Source: Diploscapter coronatus (lineage: Eukaryota; Nematoda; Chromadorea; Rhabditida; Rhabditidae). Taken from it: a DNA stretch of 64,000 nt. The translations under genes were made by a program, and so were the position numbers. Shown here piece by piece: positions 51,688 to 64,000 of the stretch; the first letter of the stretch is position 1; each line of letters opens with the position of its first letter. The stretch is from contig OZ038422.1 in assembly GCA_964036155.1 (NCBI GenBank), positions 28,915,201 through 28,979,200 on the forward strand. Reading direction: 5' to 3'. A model generated the notes under the pieces. It saw only the letters and a list, made by a program, of their open reading frames with translations, had not been told where the DNA came from and made no database searches.

Positions 51688-54600
51688 TCCTTCAAATTAG
51701 CTGTTTTCTATAAAATTATTTTAGTTCAATTTCATTTTTTACAATTTTTTTTTTAAATTCATAACTTATCCAAGTTTACTGTTGCACCATAAACTTTGCA
51801 CCTTTTCAAATTTACTAGGTGCCAGTCAGGTGTAAGATTCAGGCTTTCAGAGTGCAAAGCCACATGTCTTTGACTCTCTCTCTCTGAGTCTCTGATGGTG
51901 AGTTCTCGATTACCTCATGATATCCAGACTCTCTGATTTTGATATACTATTTCCCCAGTTCTGATTCATCGTATCTCTTATCACTATTTCTTCCTTTTCC
52001 CCCATCTTTTTCCCACTTATCTTTTATCACTATTTCACTATCTTTGCTTCTTTTCTGTCGTCTTAGAGAATTATTTCTCAAATTTATCTTCTCTCTCTCT
52101 ATAACTTTGGTTTTATTTTTGATGTAAGAGAGCTTGCTCCCTCTCTCTTGGCAGATATCGCATTGTTTCAATCGATTGTCGGCAAAAAAGTAAGATCGCT
52201 TTTGATCTTCATTTTTTGCAATTTTACTTTACAAAAATCTTCATCTTTCAAAGCTTCTTTACAAAATATTTTCAATCATATTATAGTCTAAGTTTCAAAA
52301 TATTAGCGGCTATTTTCCTACAACCTTATACCAATACTGCTCTTCTATTTCTCTCAGCTAACAAAATAGTCTTTCAAAATTAACCCTCTTCATAGTAAGA
52401 AAGATCTTATCCAATCGTTTCCGAAGTCGCCAACTATATTTTTTTTCCAAATTCTATCTATATTCTCAGAATATGTTTCAAAAGTTGAGCGCTTCATAGT
52501 AAACGAGAAAATTTCAATAGTTATCAGTGATAAATTATCAAAAATCTTTCCAATTGAGTATAATAAATTCAATGAAGACATGAGGATCACTTTTGCATTT
52601 ACCACAGAGTCAACTTGCCCCACCTTTACAATTAGATTATCACCCATCAAAGATAGTCAGTCAAAATTTAACCTCACCATTACTCACACTAATTGTCGGT
52701 AAAAATTCAATAGTTGAATAGAACCCATGTCCGTGTTCGTGTTTGTCTGTCTTTCTGTTTTTACATCATCGAGTGGGGGCAATTTCTTAGGGGTAAAAAC
52801 GGAGAAAGACACTGCCAAATGACTGCCTGCTTGTGGTGCTTGACATACCCGTTTGCCCCTTCAGCTGATGAGTCTTTTTACCTACCCTTTCCATTCATTT
52901 TTGCCCATCCACACTTATTACTCATTTCATTTTTGCCTGACTTATCCAGTCGTTTTCACTGGAATATTAGAAGTGCTCATTTGGATTTTTAACGGCATCA
53001 TCAGTTCTAAGAGTTTATTGGTCTCGAAATTTGTCCATGCCATCATAGATTTGAGTCCATGAATTTTAGAATTTCGCGGTAAATCGAATTAATTTTAATT
53101 TGAAGCTTTTTTTTATAGATCTTCATTATTTAACTAAATTATATATTGTGGCTAGATGCTAGGATTATGATTGAATACCCAAATGTTTCATATCTTATCA
53201 TAAGAATAAGAATTTACCGATAGTTAACCTGATTCCTTCCAAATAACCTTACCCTTTCTCTCATTTACCCACCCATTTGTCCTTTTCTTTCCGCTTTGTA
53301 ATGGTAGGCTAATTTGTGAATTTCCGAACGGTCGAATTCACATCTAGGAGAGATTTGATGACTACGTGCTGTTCAAATTCTCCGATGCAGCGCATTGACT
53401 TAGGACTTTAAAAGTCTATGTTTCAAATGAGTGAAGGCTGAGATGAAATCTTTTTATAGCTATTGCTTGTTCTATTTTATGTATTAAAATGTTTATAATC
53501 ATCGGAAAAGTTATCACTAAAGTTAACATTTGCATATTTTATTGATCTTTCAAACATTTGAAATATAAATTTTTAAAATCTCTCTTTAGGGTTTATTTTT
53601 ATAATTTCACTAGTAAGTAAATTCAACAAACCACTATGAAAACAACATCCAAATTGTTTTATACGAATTTCCGAAGCTTAAACTAAACTTTCAGAGTTTA
53701 TCCATATTCTTAAAGTTGCTTATAACGGTTTGAAATTCCCTTAAATCTGTTTATCCCAAATTTATCCTTATTATTGTTTAGGAATCTTCGTTTTAGATAT
53801 GCTTACAGAAATCGACGCTCATCTGTTATTTGCCTATTATTGGCACATCACATTTGAATGTCTTTGGTATGGGTCTATCTATCGCGCACTGTTTCCCTAT
53901 TCTCCTAAAACTCCCTCTGAACCCTCTAAATATCTCAATTTCATACAGTATTTCCCTGAAGCCTTCATCTTTTCCCTATCTTAATTTCATATGATATTTA
54001 GCCCATCCTATTCTAAGCATCTGTTGCTCGTTTTAAGTCAACCGCATTATCCAATAGATCCTGGATCCTTAGCTCCAAGGGATAGGGGGCGTTTACGTAT
54101 TCACTTTAATATGTTTCTGCCCTCGGGGATATACCCCAAGTGTGGTCTTAATTTCCGCTTTCTATGCAGCTGGAATTTTAGATCGATTCAAGAAATTCCA
54201 AGAAAAATTTAAATAGCATTTTCGCCCGAATATTATGCACTTCATGCGATAATTCTAGCTCAAATTGTCTAAGGTTAAAAGATTATAGATAGTAAAAAGC
54301 GCTCCACTTTTCTGTATCAGATGATAGGTACCGTATATATTCGAACGTAATAAATTTCCCTCCATGACATTTCTATCTTTTCTAGATGATATCAGAAGAG
54401 TCATTTTCAAAGTACAAAGTGCTCTGTCGAAAACCATACGTTCTTCATTTTTCAACTTCCATAATTAAGGTGAAAGTCATATGGATGCAAAAGTTAAGTG
54501 GGGGCGAGCAGAAATGGTAAATGACACAAAGAAGAACGAGGAATGGAATGAAAGACAGACTGTGCGAATTCGCTCTTCCCTTTCAACACACAAAGGCAAT

Positions 54601-57600
54601 TTGTGAAGAGAGGCGGAAGGAGAAACCTCGGCGAGGCGCGAGCGCGTCCCCTTTCTGAAAAATTTCTAATTCTCTTTTACCCATTCTTACAGCCATAACT
54701 TTACCGAGTTTTTCATCGTCATCAGTTTTGGAAATTTCCGCCTTGTCGAAAAATTTCAGAGTCTTAGAAACCGTTCTTCTTCCTCTTATTGAAGAAAAAT
54801 TTGATTCATAGGCTCTAATCGCCTCAGAAGAATTTAGGAATTTTCAAGTTTTTGCCTCTTGAAAAAAATCAGACCGATCAATCTCCGACCCGTCAGCATA
54901 ATTTAAGGTAGATCTGAGTTCGAGCGTTTTTCATCCGCTAACCATTTTGTCTTTGCAATTTTTCTTTCTCCAACGCTCCAAAACTGTCAATCTTCTCAAC
55001 CCAAATCTGCCCCGTTCGTTTCTTCCTTCGAGTTGTCAATTTATCCTCCACGATTTCAACACGATTTCTCCATTCTTTCGTACGTAATTTTTCAAAGTCC
55101 CACAAAACAGCAAGTGTAGACGCGATTTTCGTTGGACGAATGTTTTGGCAGCAGCTAATTGATGGGGTCCGCGCGCACGTTCAGTTCAATGAAAGAATCG
55201 GATTTCATCACTCCAAAGTTGCATCAATTCTAGTCGCTTAGTTGATTGAGATTTAGTGAGTTACTGTACCTTTTTCCTTCTGGAAATTGATATCTTTTAT
55301 GTAGCTCCTTTCTTTTGGTATAAAAATGAAGAGAACTTCAGTGTCTGCATTACTCAGAAAGTGAAGTTTTCGAAATTTGACTTTAACCAAAATTAGGCAA
55401 AGGTAAATTTTTGAGAAAAAAACTACCCCCGATCCTCAAGGTGTTTATCTGTGCCCGCCCTAAATCTAATTGCAGGGTTGTCAACCGCATTCATAATCGT
55501 TCTCCCCTTATCTCAATATCTTTTCTTATTTTCTCTTCAAATGCCATTCTCTTTAGTCAAACGTTTATTTTATACCAGACGGATATCGGTTTCTTATCGG
55601 AATCTCGATGCTGTAACCTCTATCCCATCTCCTCTATCATCATGATATTAATCTTGTTAGTGCAAAGGTGTGTCGCTCGCCTTTTTTACTTTCCTAGATT
55701 TCTACGAAAATGCAATACGTTTCAATGAGTCAATTAATTTGCGATTGTTTGCTCGGCTTTAACGAGATTAAGAGTCTCGAACTATCGTAAAACCTAAACT
55801 AGAAGTCCATGTATTTCTTTTTTCGATCCCCAAATTAAAAATAATACATTTTTCAAATCAGCATAACTTCTCATCTAATGCTCGTAATCACTTCAAAGCA
55901 AGACTAAATCCACTCTGCACACACTGAAAATATTATAAAGCACTTTATAAAACGATCTGAGTTGGGTAGTGAGCAGGTCCGGCATTTTGAAGGGTGGACT
56001 TCTATTTTAGATTTTATCGTATTTTAAATTAAATTCTGTCTTTCATATAGTGTTCTTCTGAAACGAAACAATATCATAATTTTGACTACATTATATTTCT
56101 CAATTCAAAGCATCTCATTCGAAATTGTATTATTTTTACACAATGCACTTTTAAGATATGACGTCCTTCAAATTTTTCCTATCTTCGATTTGATGCACTT
56201 TGAACCATCTTCAATTCGCAACATTTGCCCATGACTTTGTTTACAGTTTTCTCATTCTTCCTATTCATATTCTTGCATCTTTTGTCGCGTCTACGGGATT
56301 TTCTCGGTGGTGTTTTGCATTTCTAACCCCGGACATCGTCCGCTCAGGCCAGCTTATGGCAAAAGGACTTGGCCGGGAACAAAGAATCGAGAAGAAGAAG
56401 AAGGGGGTCTGACCGTGCCAAGAGATTAGGCCAAAAGACAGATTGCGGGTTTCTTTATCCCCTCTCTAAATCTTTATCCTTTCTTCCCCCGGCCCTACAG
56501 TTGTAATAACAATATTTATTCCCCCTTGTTCTATGCCCTGTCCTGACTGCAGAAAGATCAGCTGTGACAGAATAGTATCGTTCGATCATTTACTCCCGGC
56601 CTTTATGCTAGGTTTGCAGCTTTTCTTTGTTCTGCCTTGTCACCCAGCTTGTCAATGTATCTCTCGCGTGCTACGAGAGATCTTTTCCGTTCAGCTTAGC
56701 GTATCCTGTCGTAAAACAGGCGTTCAATAATGAATTAGATCGTAAAGTTTTCAAATCTCTCTCTTCGTAGAATTCGATATTTTCTCGAGTACAAGCTCTC
56801 TTCATTTACAGTACTTTCGAAGTCGATATTCCTTCTTTGTCCTGCCTTTTAGCACTTCCACTTCCAGGCCTGTAATTTGGCCTTATAGGTCGTTTTATTC
56901 TTACCGCACTTTTCTCGATCAAATAATAACATCAAAACTCGCGAGCGCTGCAAGTTCTCCTGCTTGCTTTGTGTGGACTCAACCAATTCACACCTCCCGT
57001 GGATCTAAATCCGTCTTTATCCCGTTTGATCCGTCTTTTCAAAGTAACGGTATTGAATTGTCCATTCTAGGCAAATAAGGTCACTCTGAGATTTCGAAAT
57101 TTTTCGCTCTTTGTCAAAGTTTCATTTCCAATCTCTGAACTCCTTCTCTAATTTCCACGCCTTTCCAACCCAAAGTTTTATGGTAATTTGTTAATTGGGC
57201 GTAGGTGGATGGGTAGCGTTTTCACAGAGCGCCTCAACGCATGCACAATGAAGACGAATTAGCATGTTTGTGAAAAACGCGAGGCGCCCAATATGGTTTG
57301 AAGGGCAAATGGTATCTGCTGTTGTTGGGTTTTCCGACTTTTTAATGGGATCAATGCCAAGTAGAGATTTACAATAGCTCAATCTAATGCGTAGAGAAGA
57401 CTTGAACTAAAACAATTGTGAGAGTCATTCATTTTCCTCGAAAATTCTTTGTTATCAGACATGCTCAAGATTTTCTCGGTCCCGTCTCGAAAAGTGCCTG
57501 TCCGTCCTAATTTTTATTTCTTTTGAAGTTTTTTTTTTGTTTCAGATATGGAAAAAATGCGAAAATTTTTGACCTGTTCCAAAAAAATCAAATTTTAAGC

Positions 57601-58223
57601 ATATCTATTTGTCGCCACAAAATCAACTGTGTACCTCAAGCTTTTTTCAGTCAATTGTCGATCCTTATTTCATACCATATTTCTGAACCAAGTACAAATC
57701 GTCCCAAGTCAAAACGTTCTCCATGACCCACATCCTCTTGAACTATGCATTAGAATCCATCACTGAGAAATGATGGATGATGCGTACGGCACTTTGGATT
57801 TGAATTGGCGCCAGCAACTGTCAGAACAAAGCGATGCCGCGCAAGCACGATCCCTCCTGCATCCACCTAATTGAGCAGTTTACCATATTAGTCTGCTAAA
57901 TAAAGAGGGCGAAATAGGAAAATTGCGGTCTGGGAAAGTTGAAGAATGGAATGGAACAAACCCAAGGAACTTGTTGGGAGGACGGACGCTCTTTCTTACC
58001 ATTTCTTCTGCATAATGGAAATTGTCTTACCCCACAGCGCAAGGTAGGTGTTTTTTCTATGCCGAAAAAGTGACATGTTCGAGCGGGCGTCGAGGAATTG
58101 TGTGACATTGGAGGAGGAAAAGTCTTCTTCGATCAACTATAGACCCAAATTTTCCAACAATAGCAATACCTTTCCGCTAATTAATGACCCAAGCTGAAAT
58201 TATCTTTGGAATGCGATAAACTT

Positions 58224-58245
58224 GCACACACACACATGCGCGCGC
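58224..58245. repeat. 22-bp alternating purine-pyrimidine tract (CA)n-TG-(CG)n
   Basis: Every step from 58224 to 58245 alternates purine and pyrimidine: a (CA)6 run passes through TG into (CG)3. Such tracts can adopt left-handed Z-DNA under negative supercoiling. It lies 5.4 kb before the ETS start codon. Confidence 0.8.
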
Positions 58246-58649
58246 TTGAGAAATGACCATAACATCGTCCCCTTCGTCGTACGCAGGTCGATAAATTGAC
58301 TCAGCAAAGTGCGCCGTTCCCATTAGGGAGGGGGCTATTTGGTGATTAGATAATTCGCGCGTGCTTCATAAACCTACTTCCGTTCCTATCTATCATCAGC
58401 CTAAATATCCACATAGGGTGGTCGGTCGATTTCGAAATTTCCCTTTACCTTCTGTACTTTTCTGACCAGTGAACCGGGGATCCGCTACTTTAATTATTAT
58501 TGGATGAAACGTTCTTCTTTATTGAGCAAGCGTCGTTCCATTAATAGAAAATCCGGTGGAATGGAAAACCTGGTGCGATTATTTTCCAATATTAGAATCG
58601 TTTCAATTGTTCTCCTCACGCTGTGCATATACCTGTGCTTCGTCTTCAT

Positions 58650-58677
58650 CCAGTTAGCTTCAGCTTTCGCTAACTGG
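58650..58677. repeat. 9-bp perfect stem-loop
   Basis: CCAGTTAGC and GCTAACTGG form a perfect stem round a 10-nt loop. No tract of T follows, and no function is evident. Confidence 0.5.
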
Positions 58678-61600
58678 TCACGAAGCGCTATGGCGGTTCG
58701 CTCATCCCGACAAGAGGAACAGGGCTGCTGGATCTTGTTTCGCCCCCCAAGCGGATGTGTGCGTACGGGTCTTCGCCTTCTTTCGCCTTCGCTTTCTCCT
58801 CATCGTTTTCCTCATTTCCCTCATCCTTAGGCCAGTTTGACTGCTTCTTGCCGTTCATCCACTGCTGCGCGCGTCCTAGCAGGCCATCGGACGAGCGCCC
58901 GGTCCAAGCGACGATTTCAAGCCCTCACTTTCCCTCGTCTTCACTGCCTTCACTTACGCCGAGATCGTCATCGGCTATTTCGCTTTCAGGATTTCGCTCC
59001 TCGACAATTCCTGTCCCTGTCACTATTCACTCGCATCTAAATCTCACTTAGGTTTTCCCGTTTTAGATACTATCCGCACCTCATTTGTCCAGGAGACGGT
59101 GATAGATTTAGATTTGCGCTCCTCTCCCCACTCTTTGTTCAATATAAGATTCGTTTCGATCTGGTAACCATGATCCAAATCTATTACTTTGGACAAACAA
59201 CTTTCCGTTACTTCAGCTATTTTAACCAGTGACTTGGACGAAATTAGCTTCAATCCAACTTTCAAAGTCTTGACTTTTCACTTATTCTTTTCGTTGGAAA
59301 TCCTGTATTAGGTGTTCACTTCTGCCGGCGCTTATTCTAATTATCGGCTGGGCTTCGCTGGCTCCTCCCCCTTTTCGAGGCGCCAAACGAGATCCGATCG
59401 TTTTCTCTTTCGATCGCCCTCCCTCCTTCCCTCCCTTTTCCTCACGGACTTCCTCTTTGCGTCTGGCGCCAGTCTTCGGGGTCTTTCTCCATTCTCTCTA
59501 ACTTATCGTCGTCTTTACCTTCTTCCTTCTTTATCTCCGTTTAGCCTTGCAAAGTTCCCCATACCCGATCCCTCTGGTTCCAAGCTTGTTCTCCTCCTTC
59601 CCGCGTTCAGACGTTCCCCCTCATCTTCGTTCATCACATTTGTTTAGCATTCGTTTCCTTTCCCACATCTGCTTGCTTTAGCTGTTTCAAGTTTTTTTTC
59701 TCCATACAGACGATGTATTCATGCGCGACCTTCTTGACCGTGTATGAAGTAAGAGAGATTTGGCTTCGGATAGCAGGAAACAGCCATTTTGGGTCATCAT
59801 TGTTGAAAATTCGCATCTTGGTAATTCGTAGATAGCGATCTTGTTTTTGACAAACTCCTAATTTGTGAGCTGATTTCCTCTAACGTGACCACTTGTTCCA
59901 TGCCGATATCCATCGCTCATCTGGATCGGGATGCAGATTTGTCATCCTTTGTATCGACCGCTTCGCAGGCTCGCTTGCTCACTCGATCGCTCCATCATTG
60001 TCAATTCGAGGTCAGCGAATCGCTTTCATTAGCGACTTGTTACCGAGCTGTGATTCTCATCAGCATGAGAACTTCCCATGCCAACTTTTTAGTTGATTTC
60101 CTGAAACGCCTAATTCTTCTTCGACTTCCACTCCCACCTCTTCCATTTTCCATTTCCAATCCTGCTTACTCATTCTGAGCTTATTCAGAGAATCTAGCAT
60201 TTTTATTGCTGACGAAGTGGTCTTCTTATTTTAGACAGTCTTATCAATTTTCGCATCTCTTCCTCTTGTAGCGAAAGATCACTGTACAAACTGCCGAGAA
60301 TCACGGGAAGTGTTATTGATTTCCAAAATCCAATCGAGCAGGTTGTCGTCCTGGGATAGCCTTCCTTGCCCTGATGTGATCGTGCTGACGGGAAGCTGAC
60401 GACCACTGTCTGTGCAAAGTCGCTTCCCATCCATTCGCTGGATCGCTTCCTCGACTGACACGCTCTTCAACCACTACGCTTCTTCCTAGGCTAAATTATT
60501 TTCATCTTCAACTATTGACCCCAGGGTCTTCCATTTATAGTTTCCAGTTTCCATTTGTTTGCTCTCAAGTTTTTCCTCTTCCTCCGCACATTTTGCCTTT
60601 GCTCCTCCGTGTTTGTTGGAATGATCGAATTATGGAAGGATAGCCTTTCCTCTCGGCCTTATCAGGCGTGTCTATGTGAGATGTTGATAAGGGCAGTTCC
60701 CCTTGGCCCTAGCAATCCTTCTATCGTTTCTATTTTCATAGGACTCACTTCCGCTTGAAATATTCGCGGCGATGAGTCGATCAGATTGTCATGCTTTCTA
60801 TGGGTAAGCGACTAAATTGGGCTGTGACGAAACGAAGCGACGAATTTTTGCAGAAACTCCGAATCAAAAAGCACTAACACAGTATAGTATGCAGGACGTC
60901 ATAACCACCTTCCATTCCATCCATCAAACTAAATATTTACTTCCTTCTTTCATACGCGCGTCTGCTGTACCGATTTCCGTTTCAGATGTGCGGAAGAGAA
61001 AGAGAATTCGATGGACTCTGAAGTGCCCATTTTCCCCTATTCAACTCGAGTTTTCTGACCCAAGCCGCTACCGCTCGCTCTCGCGCATGATGAGTATTCT
61101 TTCAATAAATGCAATAAAGTGAACACTTCAACTCTTGCGCCTTCAAAGGTCACTTTTTCTGAATTCTGAACCGGGAAATTGTCTGAGCATTTTTTGCGCA
61201 CTATTTTAAAAGAATTTTATAATACTTTTCCGAGCTTGTGTTTTAGCAGGATCACGTTTACGCTCGGGGGAGTTGTTGACTAGACTCATGATAGGCGTGT
61301 AGCGAAATTCGATACTTGTCAATGTTTGTAACGATTTGCATCGCGTTTTGCTCTGATTTCCGACAACTTTACGGTTCATTCGTGTTGAAGAGTGAACTTG
61401 AAGGCTGATCATTTCCAAGATCCATTTTGAATCCCGGATGTGGAATATCTTTGCTCGCATCCATTATGTTCTGCTACATTTCTGTTCATTCCCTCTGAAT
61501 TAGTCATAGTCTCGTTCTTTTCACGCACCAAAATCACTAATCATCGCTTCGCTGCTCACTCACCCCTAGTCCCGGCCCTATCTGTCGATATCCTATTCCT

Positions 61601-63572
61601 TTGCCTTTCAACTCGCCGGCCAATTCATTGTCCTTTCATGCAGCGCATAGCCCGAGGTGCCACACCATCTTCGCATCCGCACCTCCATCCCTTTGTCATC
61701 GGCAAACTTCCCGTATTCACCCTTTATCGAATATCATTTTGGATCTCTTTTTGCCGGGAATTCTTCCGATCGTCCTTTTGGCATTACCTTTCAAATTCAA
61801 AAATTACTGTAATTGTCGTTCATTCTACTTTTATAATATAGCTAGTGATTCCGCAATTTATTAGTAATTATTGCGAAACTATCTCATCGTTCTTTCTTCG
61901 CATAATTCTCGAAAAATTCAGCGAATGCAAAGAATTCCCGCTTCTTCCGGTCATTTCAAATCGACTATCGATATCTTCAGAAAGTTTTCTTCATTCCATC
62001 TTTCAACACTTGCTAATTGATCATCAGGCGTTCTCATTGAGTGAGTCTTGAAACGGTCGTTTACCGTCATTGACATCTCCGGCCAGTTTTCTTCGATTCA
62101 TCCTTCAGTACTGGCAATAGATCGGTCCTTCCAGCTGATTTTATCGTCAGTACTAGATTGCTCCTTCTTCTTCCCTCAGAAACTGTTCTTGTGTTCGTTG
62201 TCTTTGCGGCGCTCCTCTCGAGAAATTTGTCGACTTGAATTGTCAATTGTCATCGAATTGCGCTCGCCGATGAATTGTCTGTGCGAATTAACTTCGACTT
62301 TGCCAAAAAAATTACCTAAACTCTCAGCCTGTATTCTGAAACCATTCTTCATTATGTAGCGAAAATTATCGTTTCCAATATTTGTTGCCGTTTTTCACCA
62401 CCTATTCTTCAACATAGGGCGAAAGATGATTTTGATTTGGGCATTTCGAAAGTGTGGCAAGTGGAGAGTGAAAGAAGAGACGTCAAAATCAGTGTAATGT
62501 GATGAGAGAAGATGAAATTGTCGGAGTCCACAAAGAAAGCGAGAAATATAGAGAGTAACTTCTCGCTCCTGCATTCGCCAATTTTTTGCTGCCCGCCGCG
62601 CCTGCCCAGAAGTCGAAGTTTTACTCATCTCTTCTTTTCTTCTTTCATTTCGCACAATATTTATTTCGCTAAATTTTTCCACAGCCCGAAGACAGACCGA
62701 CTTTTTTTGTTTATTATTTCATCAGTTATCATCAAACCTCTTATCATTCGTTTTATTTCATTGAAGTCGTTGGTTTTCAATCTCAGGAAATTTTTCTCTA
62801 GCTATAGAACAAAATCTATGCAATATTTATCAGTAAATCACTTTTTAGCGGTTTGATATCTTCATATCTGCAACTAACGGTTCTTTCAAATATTTGTTTC
62901 TCTATGTCATTCGTTATCAATTGAATGCAATTTCGCTTGTCTTCTTCATTTCATCGTTTGTCTCCGCACCCTCTCCCGCGCGTCTGACCGAAACTCGTTC
63001 CTTCTCCACTGGTAGCCCCTCTCCTCGCTTCCTATAACCATCATTGATTTTATCATTCTCCTCCCCTCCTTTCGAAGACTTCTATCAGTTTTCTATCTTC
63101 GATTAGTTTATCAGTCAGCGCAAGCGAGCGCGTCTTATTCATTCCCCCTTCCCATCTTCCTTTCAAGTCGCTGCTGATTACACAGAACCCCAATTTTCGG
63201 TGATTCTTCCGTTCCCGACCAGCAAAACTGATCCCTTTTCCGGAATTTTCGATCTTCCACAAAATTCATGTCCTTCTCATAGATGACGTCACTTTAGCTT
63301 CTATCCAAAGTTCTGTATTGATTGTTGTTTGTGACTTTTAGGTTAGTGATACCGCATGATTCATCTTTGTCACCAGACCGCTGATAGTGATCTAAAACAG
63401 TCGAATAGCAGTTTCTCTTTTTACGAGATTCTAGGACCATTTCCGGTTCATTTCAATTCTTCATTAACTCTCGCAATTTTTTGTTAAAAATTCTTTGAAT
63501 TCAAGCGTTCGTTCTGAAATCGTTTTCTTTCGCATTTTTAGTCAATTTTCAGTTTCATAAATTTCCATTCAG

Positions 63573-63666
63573 GGAATGCAAAAGAGCGATTGAACGGGAA
63601 GACCAGAAATAATTTTTGTGAGCTCCAGTTCGATCGTCGATAGTTAGCGTAGAAGAAAAGACAGCC
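63573..63666 (+). promoter_or_regulatory. ETS gene 5' UTR exon with a five-codon uORF
   Basis: A TTCCATTCAG acceptor ends at 63572. The 94 bases up to the ATG contain an upstream ORF, ATG at 63576 to TGA at 63593 (M-Q-K-S-D), out of the way of the main start. Upstream ORFs can lower translation; whether this one is in the mRNA depends on the acceptor being used. Confidence 0.45.
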
Positions 63667-64000
63667 ATGGACCAGATGGACGTGAAGCCGAAATTGAGCC
63701 TGTCTGCGTGCACGCCCTCGGTTGCCGGACCAATTGCGGGTCAGAATGCCCTAAATGGAGCGGTCGATACGAACATCACCCTCTGGCAGTTCTTGCTCGA
63801 ATTGCTCATCCAGGTAAACACTACATCTTTAGATTTAAAATAATGGAATTTCTCATCCAACGCTACTTTCTTTATCCTAGCTATGACATGTTGTATTAAA
63901 AATCTTAACAAAATACCAAGAGAAACCAATTTTCAGAACCAACATCCTCACCTCATCCAATGGACGAACACCGACGGCGAGTTCAAGCTGATCGACGCCG
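63667..64000 (+). CDS. ETS-domain transcription factor, ELK/LIN-1-like, 5' part
   Basis: DNA-binding transcription factor of the ETS family (GGAA core sites). Exon 1, 63667-63813, encodes 49 residues; exon 2 begins at 63937 after TTTTCAG and runs off the right edge. Residues 37-49 (ITLWQFLLELLIQ) and the next exon (HLIQWTNTDGEFKLIDA) are the first half of the ETS domain: helix 1 and the WTNxDGEFKL strand are unmistakable. The domain starts close to the N-terminus, as in ELK/ternary-complex factors and nematode LIN-1, rather than at the C-terminus as in ETS1. Subfamily is therefore a reasonable inference but needs the missing recognition helix and C-terminus. The intron falls inside the ETS domain. 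Confidence 0.88.

Larger units (their letters stand above)
51580..63572. other. 12-kb pyrimidine-rich region upstream of the ETS gene
   Basis: No exon with family similarity is visible on either strand. From about 52000, and most clearly 58700-63300, the plus strand is strongly C/T-rich, so many open frames rich in Ser, Leu, Phe and Pro appear on it (for example 58504-58830, 59312-59647, 61440-61841); they lack splice context and similarity. It most likely holds the promoter and one or more 5' non-coding introns of the ETS gene, because a splice acceptor stands at 63572 in front of its 5' UTR. A CA/CG alternating tract and a hairpin are listed separately. Confidence 0.55.

Noticed and set aside
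58504..58830. 108-codon plus-strand open frame with a hydrophobic stretch
   Set aside because: It sits in strongly pyrimidine-rich DNA where long Ser/Leu/Phe/Pro frames arise by composition, has no splice context and no family similarity that I recognise.
59312..59647. 111-codon plus-strand open frame
   Set aside because: Almost entirely a reading of C/T-rich sequence (Ser, Leu, Pro, Phe); neighbouring frames look the same.
61440..61841. 133-codon plus-strand open frame, longest in the upstream region
   Set aside because: Same pyrimidine-rich composition effect; an overlapping frame is equally open over the same bases.
1..64000. CRISPR arrays, bacterial operons, prophage or plasmid features
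   Set aside because: No spaced direct repeats, no Shine-Dalgarno-led gene runs; every confident gene is spliced and eukaryotic.

Overview
The window is eukaryotic DNA: AT-rich and gene-sparse, with protein genes cut into many short exons. Splice sites are of the form (A)TTTCAG/TTTTAG for acceptors and GTAAGT, GTAGGT, GTGGGT or GTTAGT for donors. Several start codons sit 2 to 25 bases after a 3' splice acceptor with no visible upstream exon, as expected for spliced-leader trans-splicing. Intergenic and intronic DNA is rich in TACYGTA and GTTTCAAA words. Together these suggest a nematode, probably rhabditid-like; this is an inference, not an identification. I see no prokaryotic, viral, CRISPR or plasmid content.

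Layout. (1) 100-4218, minus: MGAT2 (N-glycan GlcNAc-transferase II), 3' end beyond the left edge. (2) 4219-13339: 9.1 kb without a confident gene, holding a TA-flanked MITE-like element, a tRNA-like A/B-box remnant, a strong hairpin and two orphan coding-like exons. (3) 13340-30939, minus: a complete plexin in 42 exons, reconstructed with consistent phases to about 1,749 residues. (4) 30940-33963: divergent regulatory region between plexin and IFT22, with an X-box-like site 67 bp before the IFT22 start. (5) 33964-37303, plus: IFT22/RABL5. (6) 37304-40019: a possible tiny minus-strand gene and a 144-bp foldback element flanked by TTA. (7) 40020-42856, minus: UFD1. (8) 43731-47453, minus: UCKL1-type uridine kinase with UPRT domain. 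(9) 48456-51579, plus: GTPBP10 (Obg GTPase). (10) 51580-63572: about 12 kb of pyrimidine-rich DNA without a confident gene, probably promoter or 5' intron of (11) an ETS-domain transcription factor, 63667 to the right edge, plus.

The genes do not form one pathway. They are a normal metazoan mix: Golgi glycosylation, axon guidance, ciliary transport, ubiquitin-proteasome extraction, pyrimidine salvage, mitochondrial ribosome assembly and transcription control. I found no novel multi-gene system. The most interesting local signals are the X-box-like motif, a 71-nt frame-breaking cassette inside UCKL1, a changed arginine in the plexin GAP domain, and the two non-autonomous mobile elements. All exon models are hand-derived from splice signals, frame and protein similarity recalled from known families; none has been checked against transcripts.
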